Positions 1 through 13,915 of a stretch of DNA of 64,000 nucleotides are shown in pieces. The stretch is from Luzula sylvatica (lineage: Eukaryota; Streptophyta; Magnoliopsida; Poales; Juncaceae). Numbering within the stretch: position 1 is the first letter of the stretch; every line of letters starts with the position of its first letter. The stretch is taken from positions 39,491,052 through 39,555,051 of the forward strand of contig OX326956.1 of assembly GCA_946800325.1 (NCBI GenBank). Reading direction: 5' to 3'. The position numbers were made by a program, and so were the translations under genes. The notes beneath the pieces were generated by a model that was given only the letters and a program-made list of their open reading frames with translations, had not been told where the DNA came from and ran no database searches.

Positions 1-245
1 GGAGTGTATCCGGTTTGCATTCCTTCGCGATGTTGCCAATGCTGGAAGTAGATCATGTTTTTGTCCCCTAACTTGAGCCATGTGCACGAAGAGCGTTGTT
101 GCTATTTGATTTCCGATTCGGTGGCCAATTGCTCGATTCGTATCCGCAAATCAATTCTTAGTCTGAACTCAGTTTGTGATAGAGCGCATGATTCTTCCTT
201 GTGGTCTAGCCACATTGAGAATTGCTTTGGTCTTTTTGTAAGAGA
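1..245 (-). mobile_element. LINE ORF2 fragment (minus strand), decayed
   Basis: The reverse strand translates to the region just before the reverse transcriptase in plant LINEs: TWLKLGDKNMIYF (the Trp codon is at 78-80), followed after a one-base frame change by ALATSRRNANRIHS. This matches the general plant LINE pattern WL..GDKN..FFH..A..RR..N.I. Upstream of it (higher coordinates) lie a stop codon and further LINE-like residues. The element runs off the left edge of the window. It is a pseudogene because of the frame change and the stop. Confidence 0.7.
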
Positions 246-329
246 GTGCGGATAATGGGGCATTGGACAGTAGGGCCACTGACTTTTACACCTTATCCTT
301 TATATCCTCATACCTTAGCCAATATATAG

Positions 330-1030
330 AGCTGTTGAATGCCAGTAATCTATTTGAGAATGAAATAAATCTTCAAGTTTTTCTTGGCTCAAATTAGGAG
401 GCAACAACACCGCGTATTTTCACGCTTTCGCATCAAGCCGAAGGCACCTTAACCAAATAACAAAATTAACAATTGATCGGATGGACATAACATCCGAAAG
501 AGAAATTAACGGGGCATTTACTAAATTTTTTTAGCAAATCCGTGGATCAATCTCACCATCATACATGATGTTGGATGCGAGATCATTGTACAATAATGAC
601 CCTCCAAACGTAAATAATCACATTAACCTTGAGATACTTGGAACGCAATTTTCACAAACCGAAGTTAAGGACGCACTTAACTCACTAAAAAAGAATAAAA
701 GTTGCGGGCCGGATAGTTTCCGAACGAAGTTCTTTCAACATTTTTGGACTACATTAATGCAAGATTTAATAGCAACATTACAACGCTTTTACAATAACAA
801 TATATCGCTAGATAAAATTAACAAAGCCTCAATTCTTTTACTACCAAAAAAGAGGGCTCCGTTCAACTAGGAGACTTTAGGCCTATTAGCATTATTTCCT
901 CCTCAGGAAAATTAATTACAAAAATACTAGCATTGAGACTACAACCATATATGCCGTTACTCATCCACTGTTGTCAATCTGTGTTTATTAAAAGCCGAAC
1001 AATTAACGAATTATTTATTTCATCGTGAGA
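330..1030 (+). mobile_element. LINE ORF2 / reverse transcriptase fragment, decayed
   Basis: From 385 the plus strand reads WLKLGGNNTAYFHAFASSRR, the same pre-RT block as in the neighbouring minus-strand fragment. From 565 to 870 it is open as the start of a non-LTR reverse transcriptase: the block EVKDALNSLKKNKSCGPDSF corresponds to the family's EV..A...L..KKSPGPDG motif, and INKASILLLPKK follows. After a one-base frameshift at about 870 the next RT block continues as GDFRPISIISSSGKLITKIL and LRLQPYMPLLIHCCQSVF, ending near 1028. The catalytic FADD region is missing. It is a truncated, dead copy. Confidence 0.85.
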
Positions 1031-1985
1031 AATCCTTAACTATTACCATTGAGCGAAAATACCCATGATTGTAATTTAGGGCTATGGATCCATTGGCACT
1101 TTTTGTTGAATTTCGTTAGGTCTATATCTTTTACCTTGACTTACAAATTGTCCTTTTTGTTAATTTTTCTATATTGAAACTTTTTTGTTCTTTTAGATTG
1201 TAATTTTCTGCAAACCTAAAGAATATTCACGTCCAAATCATCATCCTATTTTTAAGGAGAAAAATAAACGACTAAATGCATTACTAGACATAACAAAATT
1301 ATATAAAATTGCTAAAAAAATTGTACTTGTCCCTTTTAATACCCACTCAATTGATGTGTTTATAATTAATAAAAGATGCACTAAATGTTAAATTATATTA
1401 GATAGTAAATTATATCAGATGTCAAGTCGTAATTAGATGAAAAACCACATGACTAAAAAAATATTTTATCTACAATTTTTTTAAAAACAAAATATTTTCA
1501 TTTGTATTTTACATTTTTCTTACGAAATTATTATTTTTATTTTCATTCTTATAATTTTGTTTATTTTTTGTGATAGTTTTATTTTGTAAATGTTTTGACA
1601 AACTCTACTGCATGGTTTTTTAGATTTATTCGAACTTACGAAAAAAAATCGCATAATTATTTTTTACGAAAAATTATTGTATCTTTTTTCTTATTCTTAT
1701 ATTTTTATTTATCATTTTCAGTATCTTTAGATTCTGTAGAATAAATAAAAATAGATTGATAAATAAATATAAAATCAAATTTATCAGAGTTCTATTGAAT
1801 TTATCACATGTTAAACGACGTAGGTTTAAAACGGTGAACATGGGTAAGGTGTATCCGTTTAATACAATACATGTTAAATGGCGGATTAATTATTATCAAA
1901 TATTTGTTAAGTTAAACTCAATTAATTATGGATGGTTGTAAACAAACTCATTAAAGAAGGGTAAATATATATATGATGTGTGAAA
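1031..1985. other. gene-free AT-rich spacer
   Basis: Only short, unsupported reading frames occur here. I see no motif, tandem repeat or inverted repeat worth naming. Confidence 0.5.
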
Positions 1986-1986
1986 T

Positions 1987-2484
1987 AATAGATTTATTTT
2001 TGGGTGTCGCTATTGCAAGAGTCAACATGACTAAATTGAGAGCGATTTCAGTTTTATTTTATCAAATGACCGTTATATCCCTGTTAATGATGAATTAATG
2101 ATTGATACATTTATCTATTAGTTTATCATTTTCCATAAATCATGCCAATAAAATATTTCATATATAAAAAATATTTTATTATTAATTTTTTTCATCATAA
2201 AAAAGTAATTAAACTGTAACATGTCATATATATTTAAATATGAAAATTAATATATATTGGTTAGATTTGGTTTTTTCATAATATTAGAGAAAATATTTTT
2301 GCATTATTTATGGAAGATATAAATAATAATATATAGGTATAATAAATATACTATTAATAGGGACTATAAATAGTATATAGGGACTATAGTGGTCATTTAA
2401 TTAAGAAAAAATAAAATCAGTCTCAATTTAGTCATGTCAGCTCTTGCAATAACGTCATCCTTATTTTTCCATCTCATCGTTATA
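1987..2484. mobile_element. terminal-inverted-repeat element (MITE-like), about 500 bp
   Basis: The left end (about 1997-2070) contains CTATTGCAAGAGTCAACATG followed by ACTAAATTGAGAGCGATTT. The right end (about 2390-2470) is its reverse complement with few changes: GTTATTGCAAGAGCTGACAT, then GACTAAATTGAGACTGATTT. The inverted arms are about 80 bp and the middle is AT-rich and non-coding. The exact termini and the target duplication could not be fixed by eye. Confidence 0.7.
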
Positions 2485-4549
2485 TAGGACGGGGAAAATT
2501 TAATTTTTATGATTTATAGTAGCAATTATTTTACAAATCAACAAGTCAATTATGCCGCGATGTTATTAGACGGTAACGGTAAGATACATCTGGAGATCTA
2601 AAATCTCCACTACCATTTGTCAATTTCTTATTAGACATATGGCATGACATTCAACCTATGAGTTCATATCATCCCTCAAAATATGGAGATGGTAGAAATA
2701 AATGTAAGCATATCTGCATATCTGCTTCAATGCTTTCATGCTTTTTTTGTTTTCATTCAGGAAGTCTCATTCATTTGCGTCGATAGGTAATAAATTGCTG
2801 ATCTCATATCTTTCGATGGCATTCCGCTAGGAAGATGATTGACAAGGTTACATTTTTTTACACGGCACCTATTAAAGAACTAGCATAATATTTGCATTGT
2901 GCCTTTCTTATACGAGTTTGTCTTTTAAGATTATAAAATCAATACCATTTCAAATTAATAAAATTATATCACAATATACTGATATATTGAGATTATTATA
3001 TCTTATATCTCATCAAAATATATGATTATCAATAAATTTCATAATTATTTTATTTTACATGTTAGGACGTGACACATTATATATATATTAATAAATAAAT
3101 TATCTTTCATGTTTATTAATTTGTTTAAAAGGTTATGTTTTATAAGTTTAAAAGTTACTTCTGTTTGATAAATTCATGTCTCACGGTTTTATTAATTTTT
3201 GAAAAAATTTGCATGGAAGTTTTATAAGCAAAAATACAACTATAACCTATTTAGTATTATGTATTTTTTTAATTGTAGTTTTAATATTACTAATAAAACT
3301 ACAGCCATTAGATTATAATAAATACAAGTATTAAAATATTCTCATTTGTATTACCAACAAATAGGTTTAGACCATTGATTATCTAAGTAGTTTTAATATT
3401 ACTAATAAAACTACAATTAGCTATAGTCATTAGATTATAATATGTGGCAAAATTTAGACTATTGATTAATCATTGATTTTTTATAAATATTTTTTCTTTG
3501 TAGTCATTTAAGTGTTCATTATTTTACACTATGTTTTAAGAATTCTTAGAAAGCCACATCATCATATATTAATGATGTGGACTATTATTATTGGTTAAGT
3601 TCATGTTAAACTGAGTTTATTCAATTGTTTACCATTTCACATAAGATTACATGATCAAATTTGAATGCAATGGAAGATGAAAAGTTTATATATGTAATAC
3701 TAATAACTTAATATGTGATATTATAAACATACAACACATAGTAGTATTATTTTTAGAATTTTAATTTTAAAAATTCATCAAGTATATTCGTTTTAATTTT
3801 CTCTTTATTTTGACATCCATATTAACATAATTCATACAGATCATTTTCCATAATTTTAGTTTGTAAAAATAGAATGTAAAAAATGCAATGCAAAAAGTGC
3901 ATTTTTACAAAATGAAATTTTAACTATTTATTTACATAATAAAATTTTAAAAATTATAATCAAACAAATTTAATATTAATCCTTTTGAAAAATAATAGAA
4001 ATAAAAAAATTTATCCATCGAAATAATTTCTTAAATTTATAAACACATATCAAATAATACGATCACGTTATTTTTAAAAATATAAAATTATTTATGTTTA
4101 TGCTAAATTATTTTTTATATTATTTATTAAATTACTTTCACCATTGAGTTTGATATATTTATAATTTTCATTGCACTTTTAATCCATAACAAATTGTTAG
4201 TACTATATAATTATTGATATGTTAATACGTATGTTATATGATTCATTAATTTTATATTTGATATTATATGAAATATTATGAACAACAATGATACAAAATT
4301 TGTTGTTATGTTTTTTTTTGTAAAATCATGTTATTCCTTATATGTTATTATTATATAATGACATTAATATAAGTGTTATTATTTGATTAAGAAAATGAAA
4401 CTTTTTTTCATCATAATGTAAAATAATTATAAAAATATACATCATCATAAACAAATTAGTTAAAATATTATATTATGAAAAGATATTATCAATATTATTA
4501 TATTTATTTGCATTTTGTATTACAATGAAAAATATAATTAATATTCTCG
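2485..4549. other. gene-free AT-rich stretch with short duplications
   Basis: No gene is visible. A block around GTAGTTTTAATATTACTAAT is duplicated at about 3268-3310 and 3390-3430, each time followed by a CATTAGATTATAATA block. A short hairpin with 9-bp arms (CCACATCAT/ATGATGTGG) lies at 3553-3579. The stretch may belong to the Helitron-like element whose 3' end is at 4574, but the 5' end was not recognised. Confidence 0.4.
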
Positions 4550-4575
4550 CTGCGTAGCGCGAGTATTCTCCTAGT
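4550..4575 (+). mobile_element. Helitron-like 3' terminus
   Basis: A short GC-rich hairpin (CTCGC, 8-nt loop, GCGAG) in otherwise very AT-rich DNA is followed about 6 bases later by CTAG|T. This is the arrangement of plant Helitron 3' ends: hairpin, then CTRR, then the host T. Three similar ends occur on the minus strand at 21.76, 29.90 and 58.30 kb. No RepHel reading frame is present, so it would be non-autonomous. Confidence 0.5.
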
Positions 4576-5285
4576 TATTTTCATAACTTCAAGTTGGAGA
4601 AAAAAATATTGAAAATATGAAAAATAAAGAGAAAATTCAAGTGAATATATTTCTTAGTTTTTAAAAATTATATTTTGAAAAATATTAATAATATTCGATG
4701 TATATTTTATGAAATTATATATTAATTTATTAGTGTAAAATATTTGAACTATTTACATTACATTTGTATTCACATTGGATCATATAACATAATGTAAAAT
4801 GATACAAAATTAAATACAATCGGTGATTCGGTTCAACATGAAACTAACCAATATTAGTATGACATGTCATTAATGTAAGATGATGCAATATTTTAAAATT
4901 ACTCCAATTTATGTGTAAAATAATACATACAAAAGTTTACAAAAAAATTGTGGTCATAAAAAATCAAAGATTCACGATATACATAATATAATAGTTGAAA
5001 TAATTGTGACGATTTGATATAATGAAATTTTATATAGATATGTCTAACATAATACACGGTCCTTGTAAGATTTAAACATCACTAAATAAGTAATTGGAAA
5101 AGCTCTCAAGTTACAATTTCTAATTTAAAAAAAGTGTATGGTAGAATTACCCTAAACAAATAATTATTGTGAACTAATTTCTATTTAAACATATCATTAA
5201 ATCAATAATCGAGAATAGTTCTCAAATTACATTTTTTATTTGTGTATAATTTGAGAAAGAAAATGTATCGTAGAATGACCTTAAA

Positions 5286-6770
5286 TAATTATTAGGAAAA
5301 ATTCACTGTTTACACACGAAAAAAAAAAAAATTACGAAAATACACACGTTTCCAAAATAATTCCAGAAATACACAATGGCGGAGTTACAAACTCCGCCAA
5401 ATAAAAAAATGGCGGAGTTTGTAACTTCGCCATTTTTTTACTTCGTTAATTTGCACTTAAGTCAGGTAACTGTGTTCAGACAAATTCCGCCAAATTTTGT
5501 TTTTCAATTAAAAATTGATATTTGCTCCCAAATTTTACCATAACATGATTTATGTTCTAAATTAGTATATTTAATTAAAATAATAACTAGTACATGTTGG
5601 CTGTTAACTTAATACGTAATTAATAATTATTCGAATTCATAAATTGGAATAAATTTTACTGAATATTTAATTATATTTCTTAATTATCAACATAATTGAA
5701 CGTAATAACTATATAATGGATAATTCGGCGGGTACATTTTGGAGTAGAATAAATTTTTTTTTTAATATCCGACACAACCACGTGACAAGTTTGAAAAAAA
5801 AATATAAAAAATTTATTCTACTCCAAAATGTACCCGCCGAATTATCCATTATTTAGTTATCACGTTCAATTATGTTGATAATTAAGATATATAATTAAAT
5901 ATTCAGTAAAATTTATTCAAATTTAAGTATTCGAATAATTATTAATTACGTATTAAGTTAACAACTAACATATATTGGTTATTATTTTAATTAAATATAC
6001 TAATTTTGAACATAAATAATGTTGTGGTAAAATTCAAAAACAAATACCAAATTTTATCAAAATATGATCTATGTTCAAAATTAGTATATTTAATTAAAAT
6101 AATAACCAATATATGTTAGTTGTTAACTTAATACGTAATTAATAATTATTCGAATACTTAAATTTGAATAAATTTTACTGAATATTTAATTATATATCTT
6201 AATTATCAACATAATTGAACGTGATAACTAAATAATGGATAATTCGGCGGGTACATTTTGGAGTAGAATAATTTTTTTATATATTTTTTTCAAACTTGTC
6301 ACGTGGTGTGTCGGATATTAAAAAAAAAATTATTCTACTCCAAAATGTACCCGCCGAATTATCCATTATATAGTTATTACGTTCAATTATGTTGATAATT
6401 AAGAAATATAATTAAATATTCAGTAAAATTTATTCAAATTTATGAATTCGAATAATTATTAATTACGTATTAAGTTAACAACCAACATGTACTAGTTATT
6501 ATTTTAATTAAATGTACTAATTTAGAACATAAATCATGTTATGGTAAAATTTGGGAGCAAATATCAATTTTTAATTGAAAAATAAAATTTGGCGCAATTA
6601 CAAATTCCGCCAAATAATATAACAGGCTTAAGTGCAAATTAACGAAGTAAAAAATTTGGCGGAGTTTGTGACTCCGCCATTGTGTATTTTTGGAATTATT
6701 TTAGAAACGTGTGTATTTTCGTAATTTTTGTTTTTTTCGTGTGTAAACAGTGAATTTTTCCTAATTATTA
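5286..6770. mobile_element. Mutator-type foldback element with nested palindromes
   Basis: The element (5295-6761, 1467 bp) is flanked by a perfect 9-bp direct repeat, TAATTATTA, at 5286-5294 and 6762-6770. Its ends are inverted: GGAAAAATTCACTGTTTACA at the left and the reverse complement at the right. A 9-bp target duplication with long inverted ends is the signature of the Mutator superfamily. The interior is a palindrome of palindromes: one inverted pair is centred near 5783, a second near 6300, and the two pairs are themselves inverted about a centre near 6030. Each arm contains GGATAATTCGGCGGGTACAT or its complement (near 5718, 5830, 6237 and 6345). Sub-terminal hairpins carry the motif TGGCGGAGTT...AACTCCGCC. 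No transposase is encoded. Confidence 0.85.
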
Positions 6771-8480
<1,710 letters not shown>

Positions 8481-8483
8481 GCA

Positions 8484-8577
8484 GGTATATTGAGTACATA
8501 CTTTTTCGATGTATGCAATATATTCAATTTGGTATATTGAGTACATACTTTTTCGATGTATGCAATGTATTCAATTT
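8484..8577. repeat. 47-bp tandem duplication
   Basis: Two copies of a 47-bp unit starting GGTATATTGAGTACATACTT lie end to end (8484-8530 and 8531-8577) with one or two differences. Confidence 0.9.
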
Positions 8578-9691
8578 AGTAAATAGTAGAAAAGAAGCAC
8601 GAGTACAATATCACCCTCACTTCCGTATATTCAATCAAGGGATGGCCCTCCTCCTATGAATTGCAAATATATTTAAAATATCAAATATGACATTATTTAA
8701 AGAGTTGACCGAAACATTATTGTGAAAAAATATGTTAATAATATGTTAATAACACACAAATGATTACGTAAAATATAAATCTTTCAAAAATCTAGTAAAA
8801 AAATCATGAATTAGATAAAATCAAATCAAATTAGGACATAAAATAATCACACAACATATACGTAGTAAAATATCAAATATAAAATTAATGTACATATAAT
8901 AAAATCAGATCGCAAAATTTAATGTTAAATAATTATGAATAATCTTGATAATTTGAATTCATGAAAATGTTTCGAGATATGAGCAAAATATTAAAAATAC
9001 GAGTAAATTTGAATATAATATCTACATACGGATTCAATCCCAGTAACTAAGTATAATATTATCGGATTTGAAAATCTCATATGAAGTACACGAAATAAAT
9101 ATATTGATAAGCATATAAAATAACTATATCAGACATAATTATTGAAATATATATATTAAACCATAAACGAATGGTGCACTATAAATCATTTAAATTAATT
9201 TTCTAATATGAATGTTGGATAAGGAAATACACCATTTTAAACAAAAATTTTAAAATTGCCGAATATTGTTTGTTAAAGTTTATTATTTGATTTCAGTCGA
9301 GAAACAAACTAAAAGATAATATTATTATTGTACAAAAACTTGTTTATTATGTGAAACATATTTTAAACACAATTTTGAAATTCTTTTGTATCTGAATTTT
9401 TTTTGAGAAATGATTTTGCACCCAACTGAAAACCACTGCGCATGACCGCATGTTGCCCACTACCCGAAGAAATGAATTCCGGACGCACTTCGGAGTTGCC
9501 CTTCTCGCCTCACACTAGCCTTACCGTCTTTTATACTTTTTTATATTATTTTTTATACTATATGAATTAAAAATCTGTTTATATATTATTTTATCCTTTT
9601 TATAATTATATACCTTTTTATATATTATTTTATCCTTTTCTCTATACTATGGATTAAAAATCTGTTGTATTTATATATTTTATCATTTGTC

Positions 9692-9835
9692 AATGGACCC
9701 ATAGCCTAGTTGGTTGAGTGTGAGGCACAAAAAATCATATGTTGTGAGAGGTTGTGGGTTCGATCCCCATTGACATCAATGGATGGAGGACATATGAGCC
9801 TTCTCCATTTATTATCAAAAAATATATATATTTTT
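9692..9835 (+). mobile_element. tRNA-derived SINE
   Basis: The 5' part carries a pol III A box (TAGCCTAGTTGGTTGAGTG, about 9702-9720) and a B box (GGGTTCGATCCCC, about 9757-9769) at tRNA-like spacing. A non-tRNA body follows with the conserved tail GGACATATGAGCCTTCTCC and an A/T-rich end. There is no acceptor-stem pairing, so it is not a functional tRNA gene. Degenerate relatives lie at about 27.55, 31.5 and 43.5 kb. Confidence 0.75.
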
Positions 9836-10550
9836 ATATTTTTTACTATTATTTATATATTTTTTTATATACTAGATCAAAGGTTCGTTGTTATATATAC
9901 TTTTTTTTATTATTATTTGTATTTTTTCTGTACATGAAAAAAATTTGTTTTTACTTATAATTTGTTTATGGTGAAACGTATAAAATCAACCACCTAAATA
10001 TTTATATATATTTTTTCTATACTACGAATAAATTATTATTATTATTTATTCATTTTTATTGTTAAAATGTATAAATATGAAATTGAAAGATATAAATATG
10101 AATTTTAAATGTATAAAATAAATACTTATGTCCGAAGGCGGAAGATATATTGAACGGTGCCCAAATTCTACTTGAACTAAACGGCTACTCGTCCAATTTT
10201 CTACCCGTGTTTTTGAAAGTCTGCATTTTTGTCAGGTGGCGATATGTGATTAGAATGGACGGTTGAGAGTGCAATAAGGACGGAATGCATTAGCAATCCT
10301 CAAAATATTTATACAAACATGTTTGAAAACATTTCTTAAATCCAAATTTGAAATTTTTGAATCTGAAAATTAATACAAACCTTAAATTTTTTTGAAAAAC
10401 AACATATATTCACCCGAGTATCAACACTTCTTAGATTGACAGCATTCATCGTAAATATTCGTCCCTGTTAACATCATCTTCTTCCAACCAAGTCGATCCA
10501 TAAAATTGACAGTGATATTAATTGTTCAAACAAATGTGAAGCATATATAT

Positions 10551-10651
10551 TTTTTTTGAAGGCGAATCTAGAGCATGAATCGTGCTCTTGCGGTTCGGGA
10601 TTTTATTGATTATTGATTGTCTTGTACAGACAATACAAGTACTTCCTTACG
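10551..10651 (-). mobile_element. LINE 3' end (stem-loop plus A-tail), minus strand
   Basis: On the minus strand the sequence reads AATAAAATCCCGAACCGC, then a small stem-loop (GAGCACGATTCATGCTC), then an A-rich tail. The same stem-loop followed by A-tail occurs at 23.47 kb (plus) and 25.6 kb (minus). It lies downstream of a LINE reverse-transcriptase remnant of the same orientation, now separated from it by a hAT insertion. Confidence 0.5.
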
Positions 10652-11220
10652 TACAGACACAGGCCCGGTCTTGGCCTTTGGCAAATTAGACAAAGGCATT
10701 AAGCCCCCAAAAAATAAAAGCCCCTTAAAATATTTTAATCCTATGTATATATACACACATGATGAGTATTTTATTTGAACAATATTTTTTTGCATGATTT
10801 AAATTTAAATTTTGATTATCATTTTTATGTTTCGTTTAACTGGTGCTAACTTGGAGAATTTAAAAAGGGATATTTAATTGATAATAATTAATTGGTTATA
10901 ACTTGGAAATTGGTGCTACAAATCACGATAAATTGTTGCTGCCTATTCGAAAGCTATAATTTTTTTTTGCTTGATTAGTGATCAATTGACATTGATTTAT
11001 TGTTTAATTTCTGAAATAAGTGTTCCATTGATACTAATTGAAATTGACAAATATGATGTTAACGGAACATGTATTAATTTAGCAATTTTATTATATAAGT
11101 TTACCAAAAAATCCAATTGTTCGGTTCGAATTTGAAAAAAAACTTGTTCTATATTTCAAAAGTCCCGTCTTAAAATTCGCGTAAGGCCACCGAAAATCTA
11201 GGACCGAGCCTGTACAGACA
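10652..11220. mobile_element. non-autonomous hAT element with perfect 8-bp target duplication
   Basis: The element spans 10660-11212 (553 bp). It begins CAGGCCCGGTCTTGG and ends CTAGGACCGAGCCTG, which are inverted repeats of each other with mismatches. The flanks are the identical 8-bp direct repeats TACAGACA at 10652-10659 and 11213-11220. An 8-bp duplication and CAGG-type ends are typical of the hAT superfamily. The interior is AT-rich with no transposase. A related end is at about 60.89 kb. Confidence 0.85.
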
Positions 11221-11460
11221 TTAAGGTGATCAAGACCCACAAGCTTTGATAATATCCAACTCATGAAACTCATGAACAATAAATAAAATAGCATCTTTGA
11301 TAATATACCAGAAGGAGTGTAAGAACTCCGTAGTTATACCTTGAGGACCACAAGCTTTCCCCTTCTTGAGGCTCAAAACCATTGTTTTAACCTCATTTTC
11401 AGCAAAGGGGTCAGCTAGTGAAGCTAGATGACAATGTGTATTGGTGATATTGGGGGATCA
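11221..11460 (-). mobile_element. LINE reverse-transcriptase remnant (minus strand)
   Basis: The reverse strand reads ADPFAENEVKTMVLSLKKGK, then ACGPQGITTEFLHSFWYIIK, then IVHEFHELDIIKACGS and a stop. This is the EVK...L...GKA.GPDG.T..F...FW block of plant LINE reverse transcriptases. It is a different LINE lineage from the one at the left edge of the window. A hAT element has inserted just downstream of it. Confidence 0.8.
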
Positions 11461-11514
11461 AGATCTGGCATGTTAGGATGGACCCTTTGATGTCCTTGAT
11501 GCCTTTGTTATTAG

Positions 11515-11795
11515 GGTAATTATACCATATCCCCCTCCCCCCATTTCTCCCCTCCTCGTCCATCCTTGATATCATTAATTAATGATTAATGTGAAATTAA
11601 TTAACATTATCATTAACAAATGTACATTCGATTAACAATTAATTAATCTGGATTAATCATTAATTAACTGTTACACATTATTTAATATTAAAAATACATT
11701 CGATTAACCATTAATTCGGTTAATTAACCCATTAATTAATGTTTAATTTGTATATAGAGGGTGGGTGGGGAAAATGGGGGTACAGTATATGCCCT
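11515..11795. mobile_element. TIR element with C-rich/G-rich ends and a TTAATTAA-rich core
   Basis: The left end (ATACCATATCCCCCTCCCCC then CATTTCTCCCC) pairs with the right end (GGGGAAAATGGGGGTACAGT then ATATGC) as an imperfect inverted repeat. The core is filled with reiterated ATTAATTAATGATTAAT-like words. It is non-coding. A TIR element is the simplest reading. Confidence 0.55.
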
Positions 11796-13100
11796 CTTGT
11801 TATTACGAGTAGATGTTGGAGAATGCATTGTGGATCCGTGATCAATTCGTTATTCATGGGAACAGAGGTAATACGATTTGCTTTGTTTCTAGTCGTGGAA
11901 ATGTGAAACATATTTTAAATACAAATTTCAATTTTTGTAAAAAAAATTTGGACAAATACTTGAAAAATAACAAAAATTTGAAAATAATTCTCAAAATTGT
12001 ATATAAACATATGTGAAAATAATTCTATAATTCTCAAAATTGTATATAAACATATGTGAAAATATTTTTTAAATCATAATTTGAAATTTTTAGTATCAGA
12101 AGAATTCATGTGAAATCTCAAAATCTCATAGAAACCATAAAATCCATTGATATACAATCTAAAAACAAGACATTAAAATTTGAAAAAGGCAGTGTACTGA
12201 AAAAACATAAAATGGAAAGATGAACAAAAAAAGGAGATTTTTAAAACCAAAAAAATGTTTCACTATTTTAAGGAAAACACGAAAAAATAGAACAACAAAA
12301 AATCCAAATATTTAGAAAGGTATGGTATATTATACCTTGATAAATAACAACAAAACGAAAAAAACCTGGCAATTGAGAACTGGGAAATTTCAGTTATAAG
12401 GGTTATAGGTTATATTAGTTTTGTTATTTATATTTAGTTTTATTTTACAATTTATTATAGGGTTATCTAAATATACACATTAAGAATGTGATTAGTACCT
12501 TCTAAATGAATAGTTAGTTAACATCAAAATTTTGTAAAATCTAATTTTTATAAATCAATGGAAGTAGGACACATGAACCTACTTTATTTTCATCAAAAAA
12601 AAAAAAACGAAAAAAAACCTGATTGATGAAAAAGAGAAGATAACGGCAAGAAAACTATTGGGTGGGTGGATGGGGACGTTGGTGTGTGTGGCTGTTTGTT
12701 TACTGGTACTGATTTTGGAAAGTGAAAATTTGTAAAGTACAACTTATATAATTTAGTGTTAACATTTGCAACGTATACTAATTAGAAAATGATAATATGT
12801 GCTGTTTGTAAATAACAATAGTGATTTGATGTGAACATTTCGATTTATGGGGTACAATCGAGGTTGTCATAATCGAAATTTTATCATGCATCGTAGAATC
12901 GAGTCGGAAAATCGAATCGTATTTAAAATCTTAACATTCTATGCAAAACGTTTTTATAAATAAAATATAAATAAAAGGATACAATATAGTTGGCAAAATT
13001 CCATTTTTTAATTTGAAAGATGATTTTTTCTTTTATCAAAATTAAAAAATTTGTATTTCTATACAATACATTACTAATAAACAAAAAATAAATTATTCAT
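11796..13100. other. gene-free stretch with short repeats
   Basis: A unit of about 36 bp (TCTCAAAATTGTATATAAAC then ATATGTGAAAAT) is tandemly duplicated at about 11982-12061. A dispersed retroelement tail (GAAGTAGGACACATGAACCT then ACTTTATTTT, A-run) lies at 12559-12612, with relatives at 39.64 and 50.08 kb. No gene seen. Confidence 0.5.
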
Positions 13101-13117
13101 AATTACGCAAAATATTA

Positions 13118-13915
13118 GGGGTTGTTTGTTTTGCAGTAAGTGTGTCGGTTAGTAGTTATACATCCGCAGTTTGCTAAAAAATATTGTTTGGCTTGGTGTA
13201 TTCATCAAACTCGTGCAGTTTCAGCTTCCACGAAATCCCCATAATACTGTAACTCGACTTCATCCCAAAACTACAAGGGTCCAAGATACAGGAAAAGTAA
13301 ATTGGCGGGAAAAATATTCAACTACCTCCACTCTTAATCATATTTTTGTTAGACAAGATTTTTATTAGACAAAGTAGATATATTTTTCTTCAAAGACATA
13401 TTTGGACAGTTTAAAATGAATCATTTTTTCACATCTTATAATTATTTGGGCAGATATGATTTTTATTATAATGTCAAAACAGATATGATTTTTATTAGAC
13501 GTGATTTTATTGGTGCAAACAAAAAAATAAAAAAAAAATTGATTCCCTAAAAGCATATTTGGATAGTTTAAAATGAATCATTTTTTCACATCTTATAATT
13601 ATTTTTTTCTATATGTAATGATATAATTTATTTATGACATTATATGTTTTGGATGGTTATAGTTTTTTGGTTAAATTAAAAATCTTATTCAAATAGTTAA
13701 TGATCAAATTTTACATGAAAATTTTAATAAATATAAATCTTGAAATCCCATAATTCAATTATATCAAACCAAACATAAAAACTATAAATCCAGTAATTTC
13801 ATTTTCGTGAATCCAAACATTAAAACTTGGAAGTGAAATTCCGAAAAGTCAACTTGCGAAAGGTTAATTTACTTCATGTAATTTCTAATACGGTCATCCA
13901 AACATGCCCTTAATA
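13118..13915. mobile_element. MITE-like region with TTA-flanked GGG...TGTTTG ends
   Basis: The left boundary reads TTA|GGGGTTGTTTGTTTTG and the right boundary CATCCAAACATGCCC|TTA, matching PIF/Harbinger-type ends with a TTA duplication, though the inverted match is short. The right 170 bp, read on the minus strand, belongs to the same family as the blocks at 34.14 and 44.61 kb (GTTTGGATGAC.GT.TTA.AAATTACATGAA). A 54-bp block beginning near ATATTTGGACAGTTTAAAAT is duplicated at about 13397 and 13555. It may be two nested elements. Confidence 0.45.

Noticed and set aside
9692..9790. A genuine tRNA gene at the A/B box
   Set aside because: No acceptor or anticodon stem can be paired, and decayed copies with the same non-tRNA body exist.
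9710..9960. Two overlapping frames at the SINE
   Set aside because: They run through the SINE and an AT-rich tail rich in Tyr/Phe/Ile; no codon signal.
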